Positions 1 to 7,126 of a stretch of DNA of 13,987 nt are shown here, one piece after another. Under the pieces are notes generated by a model. The model searched no databases, was not told where the DNA came from, and worked only from the letters and a program-made list of their open reading frames with translations. The position numbers were made by a program, and so were the translations under genes. Location: positions 1 through 13,987 of the forward strand of contig JANMJY010000202.1 of the NCBI GenBank assembly GCA_031371615.1, given 5' to 3'. The stretch is from Gaiellasilicea sp031371615 (lineage in GTDB: Bacteria > Actinomycetota > Thermoleophilia > Gaiellales > Gaiellaceae). How positions within the stretch are numbered: the first letter of the stretch is position 1; every line of letters starts with the position of its first letter.

Positions 1-304
1 CGACCAGAAACGCCGCCGTGGCAAGCAGCATCGCGATCATGTGCGAGGTTGCGGTCCGAAAGAGCGGGGTGCCGCGCTGAATCCGCAGCCAGTCGATCAA
101 CCCGGTGGCGGCGGTCGCCGCGCTCACGATCAGCCCGACGATCAGCGCGAGCGCCCAACCCTTGGCTGCGGACTCCTCCGCGATCCCGAGCTTGCTCAGG
201 ATTGCGGCAATCGCCGCGAACGTGTAGATCCCGATCGTCGCGTCGGTCAGCGGCGGATGGAGCGGATGGCCGGGAAAGCCGCGGTACAGGTACTCGAGCT
301 TCAC
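1..304 (-). CDS. DUF2231-family membrane protein, 3' end cut by the window edge
   Basis: The minus-strand reading from a GTG at 304 begins MKLEYLYRGFPGHPLHPPLT and stays open for 101 codons to the window edge. The GHPLHPPLTDATIG stretch (about residues 12-25) is the hallmark of DUF2231, a family of small multi-pass membrane proteins of unknown function, sometimes found near cytochromes. Hydrophobic segments are visible at about residues 22-38, 48-69 and 83-101. GTG was chosen because it directly precedes the conserved block and a purine-rich GGATAGG lies about ten bases upstream; the frame is closed by a stop at 349-347. It follows the 48-aa ORF by 42 bases on the same strand, so the two are probably co-transcribed. 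The family call is from recognition of the motif; the function is unknown. Confidence 0.8.
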   Translation of the reverse strand, partial: MKLEYLYRGFPGHPLHPPLTDATIGIYTFAAIAAILSKLGIAEESAAKGWALALIVGLIVSAATAATGLIDWLRIQRGTPLFRTATSHMIAMLLATAAFLV

Positions 305-346
305 GTGCGCGAAGCCTATCCGCGCGACGCAGACCGCAAACGCGGT

Positions 347-493
347 CTAGTCCTCGGCGGTCTCCAGGAAGCCCAGGAAGGCGGCGTGCTTCGCGAGCAG
401 GGCCTCGAGCTCGGCCAGGCCGACGGCCGCCCAGTCCTCGACCCAGGTCTCGGAGAGGTCGTCCTCGATGGTGTGCAGGCCGCGTTCGCTCAT
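347..493 (-). CDS. Small acidic protein of 48 aa, unknown function
   Basis: An ATG at 493 opens a 48-codon frame, beginning MSERGLHTIEDDLSETWVED and ending FLGFLETAED before a TAG at 349-347. It is rich in Glu and Asp (about 13 of 48), has two Trp and no Cys, and is probably soluble and helical in its second half (LAELEALLAKHAAFLGFLE). Codon third positions are mostly G or C, as in the neighbouring genes, which supports real coding. It lies 42 bases upstream of the DUF2231 gene in the same direction. No clear Shine-Dalgarno precedes it. I do not recognise the family. Confidence 0.55.
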   Translation of the reverse strand: MSERGLHTIEDDLSETWVEDWAAVGLAELEALLAKHAAFLGFLETAED

Positions 494-544
494 CTGGCCA
501 AGATGATCGGCTTTCGGCCGGATGGGTACATGGGCCGAACGGCC

Positions 545-550
545 TATCTT
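545..550 (+). promoter_or_regulatory. Possible -10 box (TATCTT) for the lipid kinase gene
   Basis: TATCTT lies 23 bases before the ATG at 574, in the only non-coding gap between the divergent genes (494-573). No convincing -35 is seen at 16-18 bases upstream. Weak, supported only by position and base composition. Confidence 0.25.
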
Positions 551-573
551 TCACGCCGGCACGGCCTCACCCG

Positions 574-1380
574 ATGCAGCTATTCCTCGTCGTCAACCCC
601 CGCTCAGGCACGGACTCCCCGAGTGCGGAGGAACTGCGCGACGCTGCGCGCGAACGGGGCGTCACCGTGCATTTCCTGCAGGAAGGCGACGATCTGCCCG
701 AGGTGGCGAGGCAGGCCGGCGCGGACGTTCTCGGGATGGCGGGCGGCGACGGCTCTCTGGCCGCCGTCGCCGCAGTCGCGATCGAGCAGGACGTGCCGTT
801 TGTCTGCATCCCGTTCGGGACGCGCAACCACTTCGCGCGCGATCTCGGCCTCGACCGCAACGATCCGCTGGGCGCCCTCGCCGCGTTCGACGACGGGATC
901 GAGCGTCGCGTCGATGTCGGGCGCGTCGGCGAGCGCCTCTTTCTGAACAACGTCTCGCTCGGCCTCTACGCGCGGCTCGTGCACCGGCGCGAGCACCATC
1001 GCCGGCGCCGCGAGGCCCTCGCGAGGCTGCGGGCCGTTGCGCTCACCCTGAAGGATCGGCGTCGTCGGCAGCGGTTCACGATCGACGGCAAGCACATCCG
1101 GGCGAGGCTCGTGCTGATCGGCAACAACCACTACAGCCTCGACCTCCTCTCACTCGGCGAGCGCGAGCGGCTCGACGAGGGCGAGCTGCACCTCTACATC
1201 CCGCATGGCTTCCGCCGGATCACCTGGGAGGAGCGCAGCTGCACCGAGCTCGAGATCGGCTCGCCGCTGACGCGGATCCGCACAGCCGTCGACGGCGAGC
1301 CGGTCGAGCTCGACACGCCGCTCGCGTTCCGGCTCGAGCCGGGGGCGCTACGCGTGCTCGTGCCGCGCACGCCACAGTGA
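574..1380 (+). CDS. Diacylglycerol kinase-family (DAGKc) lipid kinase-like protein
   Basis: A 268-aa protein beginning MQLFLVVNPRSGTDS, where VVNPRSG is the usual first strand and phosphate-contact loop of DAGK/YegS/sphingosine kinase proteins. GGDGS (residues 57-61) matches the nucleotide-binding GGDGT motif with Ser for Thr. FGTRNHFARDLGL (81-93) is the GTxNDFAR-type motif, and NNVSLGLYA (125-133) opens the C-terminal beta domain. The family phosphorylates lipid hydroxyls with ATP at the inner face of the membrane; the substrate cannot be told here. Length is a little under the usual 290-310. No other start codon lies near the conserved N-terminus. Its last 33 bases overlap tail-to-tail with the NUDIX gene. 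Confidence 0.88.
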   Translation: MQLFLVVNPRSGTDSPSAEELRDAARERGVTVHFLQEGDDLPEVARQAGADVLGMAGGDGSLAAVAAVAIEQDVPFVCIPFGTRNHFARDLGLDRNDPLGALAAFDDGIERRVDVGRVGERLFLNNVSLGLYARLVHRREHHRRRREALARLRAVALTLKDRRRRQRFTIDGKHIRARLVLIGNNHYSLDLLSLGERERLDEGELHLYIPHGFRRITWEERSCTELEIGSPLTRIRTAVDGEPVELDTPLAFRLEPGALRVLVPRTPQ

Positions 1381-1854
1381 CAGGATCGGGACGTAGCTCC
1401 CGAACGCAAGCTCGTCCGCGCCCGGCAGCTCGTCGGGTGCGAACCAGCGCAGCTCGGTCAGGTCGTCGCCTGCGCGTTCCTCGCCCCCGGCCGACCGGGC
1501 AAGCCACGTGAGGGACAGCACGTTGCGGTTGTCGTAGGGCTGCATCCACATGCCGAGGAACTCGGTCGGCTCGATCTCGAGGCCGGTCTCTTCGCGGAGC
1601 TCGCGGCGCAGCGCGTCGAGTGGATGCTCCTGCTCCTCGACAAAGCCGCCCGGGAGATCCCAGAGACCGGCCGCCGGGTCGTCACGACGGCGTCCGAGCA
1701 GGATCCGCCCCTCGTGTTCGACGAGCGCTTGCGCGCCCGGCACGGGATTCGCCCAGACCTCGTTGCCGCACTGCCCGCACGTGACCTTGCCGGTCCCGGT
1801 CTGGAGCGGGCCGGAGCAGAGCGGACAAAAGCGCCAGCCGTCGAGGAGGCCCAT
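1348..1854 (-). CDS. NUDIX hydrolase with N-terminal zinc ribbon
   Basis: A 168-aa protein from the ATG at 1854. Cys10, Cys13, Cys26 and Cys29 form two CxxC pairs, a small zinc ribbon. The complete NUDIX box GX5EX7REUXEEXGU runs from Gly70 to Leu92 (catalytic REL-REE-TGL), so Mg2+-dependent hydrolysis of a nucleoside diphosphate-linked substrate is expected; the substrate is unknown. The ATG is preceded by TACGTT and exactly six bases, the same layout as several other starts here, suggesting a leaderless mRNA. An in-frame GTG at 1872 would add six residues and has a GAGGG six bases upstream, so it remains possible. The gene starts back-to-back with the cNMP-binding gene and overlaps the lipid kinase at its 3' end. 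Confidence 0.92.
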   Translation of the reverse strand: MGLLDGWRFCPLCSGPLQTGTGKVTCGQCGNEVWANPVPGAQALVEHEGRILLGRRRDDPAAGLWDLPGGFVEEQEHPLDALRRELREETGLEIEPTEFLGMWMQPYDNRNVLSLTWLARSAGGEERAGDDLTELRWFAPDELPGADELAFGSYVPILSLWRARHEHA

Positions 1855-1859
1855 CCGGC

Positions 1860-1866
1860 TAACGTA
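1860..1866. promoter_or_regulatory. Overlapping two-way -10 element for the NUDIX and cNMP-binding genes
   Basis: The seven bases TAACGTA hold TAACGT on the plus strand (1860-1865, eight bases before the GTG at 1874) and TACGTT on the minus strand (1866-1861, six bases before the ATG at 1854). Both fit the TANNNT actinobacterial -10 at leaderless distance. The two genes would be transcribed divergently from one shared element. Confidence 0.5.
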
Positions 1867-1873
1867 GCCCACA

Positions 1874-2248
1874 GTGAGCCCTCGTCACGTCCCTGCCACG
1901 GCCCACGAGCTGACAAGAGTCGGCCTCCTCTCCGGCCTGCCCGGTGACCACCTCTCCAAGCTCGCCGCGCGGCTCGAGCGCGAGGAGGTCGCGCCCGGGG
2001 CCACGGTCGTCCGCCAGGGTGACGAGGGTGACCGCTTCTACGTCGTCCTCTCCGGAATGCTGAACGTCACTCAGGAGGGAATCGGCGAGCGACGCATGCT
2101 CCGCCCCGGCGACACGTTCGGCGAGGTCGCGCTTGCGATGCGGATCCCGCGCACGGCATCGGTGCGGGCGGTCACGCCCGCGGTGGTGGCGAGCTGCGAC
2201 CAGGAGACCTTCGACGAGCTCCTGCGACCACTGTTCGCCGATGAGTGA
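1874..2248 (+). CDS. Stand-alone cyclic nucleotide-binding domain protein
   Basis: A 124-aa protein covering only a CRP/FNR-type cNMP-binding fold. The N-terminal helix is LTRVGLLSGLPGDHLSKLA (13-31), the core is PGATVVRQGDEGDRFYVVLSG (41-61), and the phosphate-binding cassette is FGEVALAMRIPRTASV (83-98) with Glu84 and Arg93, the residues that normally contact ribose and phosphate. There is no helix-turn-helix after it, so this is not a complete CRP-type regulator; it may be a ligand sensor acting on a partner protein. GTG at 1874 is the only start that keeps the full domain. The last eight bases overlap the start of the hydrolase gene, implying translational coupling. Confidence 0.85.
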   Translation: MSPRHVPATAHELTRVGLLSGLPGDHLSKLAARLEREEVAPGATVVRQGDEGDRFYVVLSGMLNVTQEGIGERRMLRPGDTFGEVALAMRIPRTASVRAVTPAVVASCDQETFDELLRPLFADE

Positions 2249-2957
2249 CGTCCTGCTCCTGCACGCCGGGATTGCGGACCACCGGATGTGGGAGCCGCAG
2301 GTCGAAGCTCTCGGGGCTGCCGGCCATCACGTGGTCACGCCCGACCTGCCCGGCTTCGGCGATGCACGGCTGGAGCCCGGTGTCGTCGACTACGTCGCCT
2401 TCGCGACTGCGCAGCTCGCCGGGCCTGCGACGGTCGTCGGTTGCTCCTTCGGAGGCCGGATCGCGCTCGAGGTCGCAGCGGCTCGGCCCGACCTCGTCGA
2501 GCGGCTCGTCCTGATCGGCGTCGGTCTCGGCTCGTGGGACTGGTCGGAGTCGGCCCAGGCCGGCTTCGCCGAGGAGGAGGCGGCGATCGAGCAGGGCGAC
2601 CTCGCTGCCGCGGCCGCCCAGCAGGCGCGGATGTGGTTGGCCGACGACGCGGCGCCGGGCGTGCGCGAGCTGACCCAGGCGATGGTGCTGCGCTCCTACG
2701 AGCAGCAACTCCCCCTCGAAGGACAGGTGAAGGCGGCCTGGCCGGACGTCCCGGCTGAACAGCGGCTCGTCGAGATCGCCGCGCCGACGCTCGTCGTGGT
2801 GGGTACGGAGGATCTCGACGACATCGCCGCGATCGCCGAGAAGCTGGCTGCCGAGATCCCCGGCGCGCACCTGGTGACGGTCGAGGGCGCAGGCCACCTG
2901 CCGAGCCTCGAGCGCCCGGACGAGCTCAACCGGCTGCTGCTCGACTTCCTTCGCTGA
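2241..2957 (+). CDS. Alpha/beta hydrolase
   Basis: A 238-aa protein from the ATG at 2241, which sits inside the end of the upstream gene (ATGAGTGA overlap). The order of features is that of a canonical alpha/beta hydrolase: oxyanion-region LLLHAGIADHRMW (5-17), DLPGFGDA (35-42), nucleophile elbow G67-C-S69-F-G71, acid candidate Asp191 in VVVGTEDLDD, and base His219 in VEGAGHLPSLERP. It has no signal peptide, so it is cytoplasmic. The substrate is unknown (esterase, lactonase or C-C bond hydrolase are all possible). It is probably in one transcript with the cNMP-binding gene, and overlaps the beta-lactamase-like gene tail-to-tail by 32 bases. Confidence 0.9.
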   Translation: MSDVLLLHAGIADHRMWEPQVEALGAAGHHVVTPDLPGFGDARLEPGVVDYVAFATAQLAGPATVVGCSFGGRIALEVAAARPDLVERLVLIGVGLGSWDWSESAQAGFAEEEAAIEQGDLAAAAAQQARMWLADDAAPGVRELTQAMVLRSYEQQLPLEGQVKAAWPDVPAEQRLVEIAAPTLVVVGTEDLDDIAAIAEKLAAEIPGAHLVTVEGAGHLPSLERPDELNRLLLDFLR

Positions 2958-3747
2958 CGACCGCGTCTGCGAGCTCGGGCCAGGCGAGCTTCGCCCACTC
3001 GCCGAACTCGCGGTCGGTCAGGCACACGAGCGCGAGCGAGCGCTCCGGATCGACCCAGAGAAACGTTCCCGCGCCGCCGAAGTGGCCGAACGTCGCCGGC
3101 GAGGCCAGCGTCCCGGTCCAGTGGTTCGGCTTCCCGTTCTTGAGCTCGAAGCCGAGGCCCCAGTCGAGCGGATCGAAGCGGCCGACACCGGGGAGGACGC
3201 CCTTCAGACCCGGAAACTGGACGGACGTCGCCTCCGCGAGCGTCTCGGGCGCAACCAGCCGCGGCCGCAGCAGCTCGAGCGCCAAGAGCTCGAGGTCGGT
3301 GAGCGTGCCGTGGATGTCCGCGGCGGCCGAGCCGCGCAGCTCCGCCCGCATTTCGAGGGGCCGGAAGACAGCCGCCGCGAGGTACTCCGGGAACGCGATC
3401 TCCGTCCGCTCCTCGACCTGCGCGGCCAACAGCTCGAATCCCTGGTTGGAGTAGATGCGGCGTTCTCCCGGGCGCGCGATCGGCGCACCCTCGTCGAACG
3501 GGAGCCCACTCGTATGGGCGAGCAGGTGCCGCACGGTCGAGCCCGAGGGCCCCGCCGGCTCGTCCAGGTCGACGGCCCCTTCCTCGACGGCGACGAGCGT
3601 CGCGAGCGCCGTCGCGAGCTTCGTCACCGAGGCCCACCGAAAGACGTGCTCGGCCGGCCCGTGCCGGGCAACGACCCCGTCCGGCCGCACGACCGCGGCG
3701 GCGGCGTGCTCGGCTGCCCATGCTTCGATCCGGCGGAGCGCGTTCAC
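2926..3747 (-). CDS. Class C beta-lactamase / serine hydrolase family protein
   Basis: A 273-aa protein from the GTG at 3747, with the three catalytic motifs of the beta-lactamase/transpeptidase-like fold: S40-V-T-K43 (SxxK, nucleophile Ser40), Y99-S-N101 (YxN) and H222-F-G-G (in place of KTG). LLAHTSGLPFDEG (75-87) is the strongly conserved family stretch. No signal peptide is seen, so this is more likely a cytoplasmic esterase or peptidase-like hydrolase than an exported antibiotic resistance enzyme. It is shorter than AmpC (about 360). The GTG at 3747 is supported by TAGTAT eight bases upstream; a GTG at 3771 would add eight residues. The minus frame stays open well beyond the start, but that part is the shadow of the ligase gene. 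Confidence 0.88.
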   Translation of the reverse strand: MNALRRIEAWAAEHAAAAVVRPDGVVARHGPAEHVFRWASVTKLATALATLVAVEEGAVDLDEPAGPSGSTVRHLLAHTSGLPFDEGAPIARPGERRIYSNQGFELLAAQVEERTEIAFPEYLAAAVFRPLEMRAELRGSAAADIHGTLTDLELLALELLRPRLVAPETLAEATSVQFPGLKGVLPGVGRFDPLDWGLGFELKNGKPNHWTGTLASPATFGHFGGAGTFLWVDPERSLALVCLTDREFGEWAKLAWPELADAVVSEGSRAAAG

Positions 3748-3755
3748 GGCGGGCG

Positions 3756-3761
3756 ATACTA
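3756..3761 (-). promoter_or_regulatory. -10 box (TAGTAT) for the serine hydrolase gene; ATACTA on the plus strand faces the ligase gene
   Basis: On the minus strand TAGTAT stands eight bases before the GTG at 3747. On the plus strand the same bases, read as GATACT (3755-3760), lie 11 bases before the GTG at 3772. The two divergent genes are only 24 bases apart, so their promoters must overlap here. Confidence 0.4.
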
Positions 3762-3771
3762 GCCGCCTCAC

Positions 3772-4971
3772 GTGAAGCAGATTTACCCCAATTCGATCAC
3801 CGGCAAGGGCGCTGTCGCGGGCGGCAGCGTCCTCGATCACCGCTTCGGCCACTCCGACCCGTACACGCTCGGTGTCGAGGAGGAGTACATGCTCCTCGAC
3901 GGCGAGACCTTCGACCTCGTCCAGCACATCGACACGGTGCTCCGGGCGATCACGGGGCACGAGCTCGAGCCGCGGATCAACGCCGAGCTGATGCAGTCGG
4001 TGCTCGAGATCGCGACCCCGGTCTGCCGGAACGCCGGCGACGTCCAGCGCGAGCTCCAGAAGCTCCGCGGCTACGTGACCGGGATCGCGCGGCAGAAAGG
4101 CCTCCGGGTCGGCTCCGCGGGCACGCACCCGTTCAGCCTCTTCGAGCGCCAGCGGATCACGGCGCGCGACCGCTACCGCAACCTCGTCGACCAGCTCCAG
4201 TACATCGCGCGCCGCGAGCTGATCTTCGGGATGCACGTCCACGTCGCCGTCGACGATCCCGAGAAGGCGATCCAGGTCGTGAACGGGCTCTTGCCCCAGC
4301 TCGGGCCGCTGCTCGCGCTCTCGTCCTCTTCACCCTTCTGGCGCGGCGAGCCGACCGGGCTCGCCTCCTCCCGGCAGATGGTCTTCGCCGCGTTCCCCCG
4401 CTCGGGGCCGCCCCCGCGCTTCCGCGACTACGCGGACTACGCCGAGGTCGTCGGCCAGCTCGAGCGCACGGGCTGCATCGCGGACTACACGCACATCTGG
4501 TGGGACATCCGTCTCCACCCGCGGCTCGGCACGATCGAGATCCGGATCTGCGACGCCGTCACCCACGTCGAGGACGCGGTCGCGCTGGCCGCGTACTGCC
4601 AGGCTCTCGTCAAGCTGCTCTCGGAGCAGCACGACCGCGGCGAGCAGATCCCCTCCTTCCACCGCATTCTCACGACCGAGAACAAGTGGCTGGCTGCGCG
4701 CTACGGGCTCGAGGCGCCGGTGATGGATCTCGCCACCGGCGCCCGGAACCGGATGCCCGTCGCGCAACTCATCCGGCGGACGCTGAAGGAGATCGAGCCG
4801 CACGCCCGCGAGCTGGGCTCCGAACGGGAGCTCGAGGGCATCGGCGAGATTCTCGGACGCGGCAACGGCTCCGATCGCCAGCTGCGTGTCTTCAACACGA
4901 ACCGCGACATCGTCGAGGTCGTCGAGGAGATCGCGAACGCGACCGAAGCCGTTCCCGCTGCTGCTGCCTAG
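3772..4971 (+). CDS. Carboxylate-amine ligase, glutamate-cysteine ligase GCS2 family (YbdK-like)
   Basis: A 399-aa protein. YTLGVEEEYMLLD (31-43) is the family's N-terminal metal and substrate motif with Glu36-38; HVHV (155-158) and SSSPFWRGEPTGLASSR (185-201) are characteristic of the YbdK branch of GCS2, as is the late segment NKWLAARYGLEA. The family ligates amino acids using ATP; YbdK itself has weak glutamate-cysteine ligase activity in vitro, and the true substrate here is not known. About 30 residues precede the usual family start, and GTG at 3772 is the only usable start before the GVEEE block. No Shine-Dalgarno is visible. The stop shares four bases with the stop of the gene on the other strand. 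Confidence 0.9.
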   Translation: MKQIYPNSITGKGAVAGGSVLDHRFGHSDPYTLGVEEEYMLLDGETFDLVQHIDTVLRAITGHELEPRINAELMQSVLEIATPVCRNAGDVQRELQKLRGYVTGIARQKGLRVGSAGTHPFSLFERQRITARDRYRNLVDQLQYIARRELIFGMHVHVAVDDPEKAIQVVNGLLPQLGPLLALSSSSPFWRGEPTGLASSRQMVFAAFPRSGPPPRFRDYADYAEVVGQLERTGCIADYTHIWWDIRLHPRLGTIEIRICDAVTHVEDAVALAAYCQALVKLLSEQHDRGEQIPSFHRILTTENKWLAARYGLEAPVMDLATGARNRMPVAQLIRRTLKEIEPHARELGSERELEGIGEILGRGNGSDRQLRVFNTNRDIVEVVEEIANATEAVPAAAA

Positions 4972-5804
4972 GGCTTCGCCAGCGACTCCACCTTGAGCGA
5001 CTGCGTGTCGACGATCGCGAGCTTCCCGACCCCGGGCTTCGAGAGCACGAGCGCGCGGCCGTCGCTCTCGAGCGCCAAGCGGACGGCCGAGATCGCCTCC
5101 GGTGTGCTCCGCCAGGGCAGGTCGACGCAGAACGCACGCCGGTGGGCGGTGTCGAGCGCATGGACGAACGCGGTTCCGTCCGGCTTCGCGTACAGCGTGT
5201 ACGCCCACGCGGCGTCTGCGCTGCGCGCCCGTGACCACGGCGAGCCGTTCATCTGCTCGTCTGGGTTGCGCTTGTCGACGATCGAGCCGCCGATCGGCTT
5301 GCCGGTGAGGAGGCTGACGGCGCGGACGTTGTAACGCAGGTTCGGGCCGGCGTTGAGGTACTGGATCGCATACATCGTCCGGGCGTCGGGCGAGAGGGCG
5401 TCGTACGACCAGCGGCCGGGGAGCGTGAACGACTGCTTGCGCCGGAGCGGCGCCGTGCGGAGGACCGCGAAGCGCGTCTGATTCTGGCTTGCTCCCGCGT
5501 CAGCGAGTACGAGCGTCTTGCCGTCGCGGGAGATACCTTCGGTCGTGCCGTCGTAGGCGACCAGAGGGATCCCGTACGCGCCGCGAATCGTCATGTACCT
5601 GAGGACGCGCCCGTCGCTCGTGCGCACCGCGGCGACGGCGGTCGTCCCCGCACCCGGCAGAGCCACATAGCGAACGCCGCTCGAGCCGTCGACGGCGCCG
5701 TCCCAGCCGGTCATCACCCCCGGCGAGGGACCGCCTAGGGCGGCGGCCGCGGCGCCCGTCACGAGCGCGAGCGGGACGAGTACGAATGCGATCAGCCTGA
5801 GCAT
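4968..5804 (-). CDS. Secreted propeller-like protein A (paralogue of the adjacent gene)
   Basis: A 278-aa protein from the ATG at 5804, placed by a strong AAGGAGG seven bases upstream. It opens with a signal peptide (MLRLIAFVLVPLALVTGAAA, cleavage likely near residue 24). The body has short beta-type repeats with SRDGKTLVLAD, SPDARTMYAIQ and FVHALDTAHRRAFC, the kind of SPDG/YVTN units found in bacterial beta-propellers. Similar blocks in similar order occur in the next gene: IQxL...RYxVR, then TLY, then FVHALD followed by a Cys. The two are therefore paralogues. Function is not known; a cell-surface or periplasmic sensor or binding protein is reasonable. The promoter carries the ECF-like motif at 5838-5866. 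Single hydrophobic segment only. Confidence 0.8.
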   Translation of the reverse strand: MLRLIAFVLVPLALVTGAAAAALGGPSPGVMTGWDGAVDGSSGVRYVALPGAGTTAVAAVRTSDGRVLRYMTIRGAYGIPLVAYDGTTEGISRDGKTLVLADAGASQNQTRFAVLRTAPLRRKQSFTLPGRWSYDALSPDARTMYAIQYLNAGPNLRYNVRAVSLLTGKPIGGSIVDKRNPDEQMNGSPWSRARSADAAWAYTLYAKPDGTAFVHALDTAHRRAFCVDLPWRSTPEAISAVRLALESDGRALVLSKPGVGKLAIVDTQSLKVESLAKP

Positions 5805-5837
5805 CGTCGGGCCTCCTTCTTTGGCGGTGTCGTCTCC

Positions 5838-5866
5838 TCTACACCGCTCGCGGGCACTTGGGTCCC
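5838..5866 (-). promoter_or_regulatory. Putative ECF sigma promoter for propeller A (GGGACC-N17-TGTAGA)
   Basis: On the minus strand GGGACC (5866-5861) and TGTAGA (5843-5838) are 17 bases apart, and the predicted start of transcription near 5830 would leave a leader of about 25 bases containing the Shine-Dalgarno. The same two blocks with identical spacing stand before the other two propeller genes and the ECF sigma gene. Confidence 0.6.
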
Positions 5867-5869
5867 CGC

Positions 5870-7036
5870 TCATCCGACCGTAGCGCCGGTCGCGGCGTCG
5901 AACGTCAGCATTCGGCCGTCCGCGCGGAGCGCATGGACGCGGCGATCACCGGCCGCGAACCCGAAGCCGGCGACCGCACCCCCCGTGCGGTACGGGCCTC
6001 GCACCACCCCGTACGCCGTGTCGTACGCCCAGAGGTCTCGCCCAGGGCTGAAATAGAGCGTGCGCCCGTTGCGGGAGATCGTCCCGGTGAGCGAGCTCGG
6101 GCCGGCGACCTTGCGGGTCGCAGCGAAGCGTGCCGTGCGAACGACCTTCCTCGTCGCGAGGTCGATCTCGGCCACGGCGCCGAGCGCGGCGTTCGTCGCG
6201 TAGAGGCGGCGACCGTCCGGCGAGAGCGTCAAGCCGTAGCGCTTGAGCTTGTCGAACCCGCCTCCGGATGGCAGGAAGATGCAGAGCGGCGAGCTGCGCA
6301 CGAGGTCGAGCGCGTGGACGAACGCGACGTTGCGGGCGGTGTTCAGGTAGAGCGTGAGCAGCCAGCGGCCGTCCGGCGAGCCGACGCCGCTCCAGGCGAG
6401 GCCGGCCATCACGCCCGGCTCCCCCGGCCCCCGCAGCGGCTTCGAGGCAAGCCGGTCGTGCGAGAGGTCGAACAGCCGGACGCTGTAACGGGGCGCGCCG
6501 GTCGAGCCGAGGTGCTGGATCAGGAAGAGCCGCTTGCCGTCGCGAGAGACCGTGTCCACCTCGAAGTCGCCGCGGAGCTCGAGCCGGTGCACGACTCGGC
6601 CCGCAGGGTTGTTCACGATCGTGACGTCCGTCCGGCGGCGATCAACCGGCTGCCGCACAAGGGCTGCGAACCGGCCGTCCGGTGACACGCCGGCGAGCTG
6701 CCAACGGCCCTTGACGATCATCGTGCTCACGACGGTCGCGTCGGCGACGCGCAGCCGCGAGACGACCGTCCCGTGGCGGTACGTGGCCGCTGTCACGTGC
6801 GAATACCCGTCGGAAGAGGTGATCCCGGGCGGCAGCGAGAAGACCCGACCGCCCGAGTCGGGATCGTAGGCATCGACCGCACCGCCCACTCCGGCCGGCT
6901 GGACGTAGAGGAACTGGGTGCCGGCCGGGCTCGAGACCTGGCCACTGCACGGAGCGGGGCAACCGTTCGTCGGGCCGGTCGCGGCGTGCGTGGCCGGAAC
7001 GAGCAGCAGGACGGCGAGCAGGGAGAGGCGGCGCAT
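5870..7036 (-). CDS. Secreted propeller-like protein B
   Basis: A 388-aa protein from the ATG at 7036, with AAGGAGG six bases upstream. Residues 1-18 (MRRLSLLAVLLLVPATHA) form a signal peptide. The body shows repeated SPDGR/SRNGR turns followed by hydrophobic beta strands (GVSPDGRFAALVRQ, TVSRDGKRLFLIQ, TLSPDGRRLYATN, TISRNGRTLYFSP), typical of a WD40/TolB-like or YVTN beta-propeller with perhaps six or seven blades. Two Cys near the mature N-terminus (NGCPAPCSG) may form a disulfide. It is a longer paralogue of protein A and lies immediately upstream of it, 65 bases apart on the same strand, each with its own ECF-like promoter. The frame stays open upstream to 8059 but that part is opposite the divergent gene and is not coding. 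Confidence 0.85.
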   Translation of the reverse strand: MRRLSLLAVLLLVPATHAATGPTNGCPAPCSGQVSSPAGTQFLYVQPAGVGGAVDAYDPDSGGRVFSLPPGITSSDGYSHVTAATYRHGTVVSRLRVADATVVSTMIVKGRWQLAGVSPDGRFAALVRQPVDRRRTDVTIVNNPAGRVVHRLELRGDFEVDTVSRDGKRLFLIQHLGSTGAPRYSVRLFDLSHDRLASKPLRGPGEPGVMAGLAWSGVGSPDGRWLLTLYLNTARNVAFVHALDLVRSSPLCIFLPSGGGFDKLKRYGLTLSPDGRRLYATNAALGAVAEIDLATRKVVRTARFAATRKVAGPSSLTGTISRNGRTLYFSPGRDLWAYDTAYGVVRGPYRTGGAVAGFGFAAGDRRVHALRADGRMLTFDAATGATVG

Positions 7037-7062
7037 CGGTTTCCTCCTTGTTGTCTGCCACC

Positions 7063-7091
7063 TGTACGGCCGAGGTACCCGAAGGAGTCCC
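7063..7091 (-). promoter_or_regulatory. Putative ECF sigma promoter for propeller B (GGGACT-N17-CGTACA)
   Basis: On the minus strand GGGACT (7091-7086) is followed after 17 bases by CGTACA (7068-7063). The -35 block touches the -35 block of the divergent promoter, giving the palindromic core AGTCCCGGGACC at 7086-7097. The predicted leader is about 20 bases and contains the Shine-Dalgarno. Confidence 0.6.
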
Positions 7092-7120
7092 GGGACCTCT
7101 GCGGCCGGTCCTGACGTAGA
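7092..7120 (+). promoter_or_regulatory. Putative ECF sigma promoter for the Tat-type propeller gene (GGGACC-N17-CGTAGA)
   Basis: GGGACC at 7092-7097 and CGTAGA at 7115-7120 are 17 bases apart. Only six bases separate the -10 block from the ATG at 7127, so the transcript would be leaderless, in line with the lack of a Shine-Dalgarno. Confidence 0.6.
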
Positions 7121-7126
7121 CAGTGC

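Noticed and set aside
41..946. Plus-strand open frames across the left end
   Set aside because: They are composition shadows; the minus strand holds the DUF2231 motif and the plus strand the lipid kinase from 574.
1855..1872. GTG at 1872 as start of the NUDIX protein
   Set aside because: It has a fair GAGGG upstream, but the extra six residues are not expected in the family and the ATG at 1854 has the fixed -10 spacing. Kept as an alternative only.
3748..4242. Minus-strand open frame extending the serine hydrolase upstream
   Set aside because: It is the shadow of the GCS2-type ligase gene; its sequence has no family similarity and the usual family N-terminus begins at 3747.
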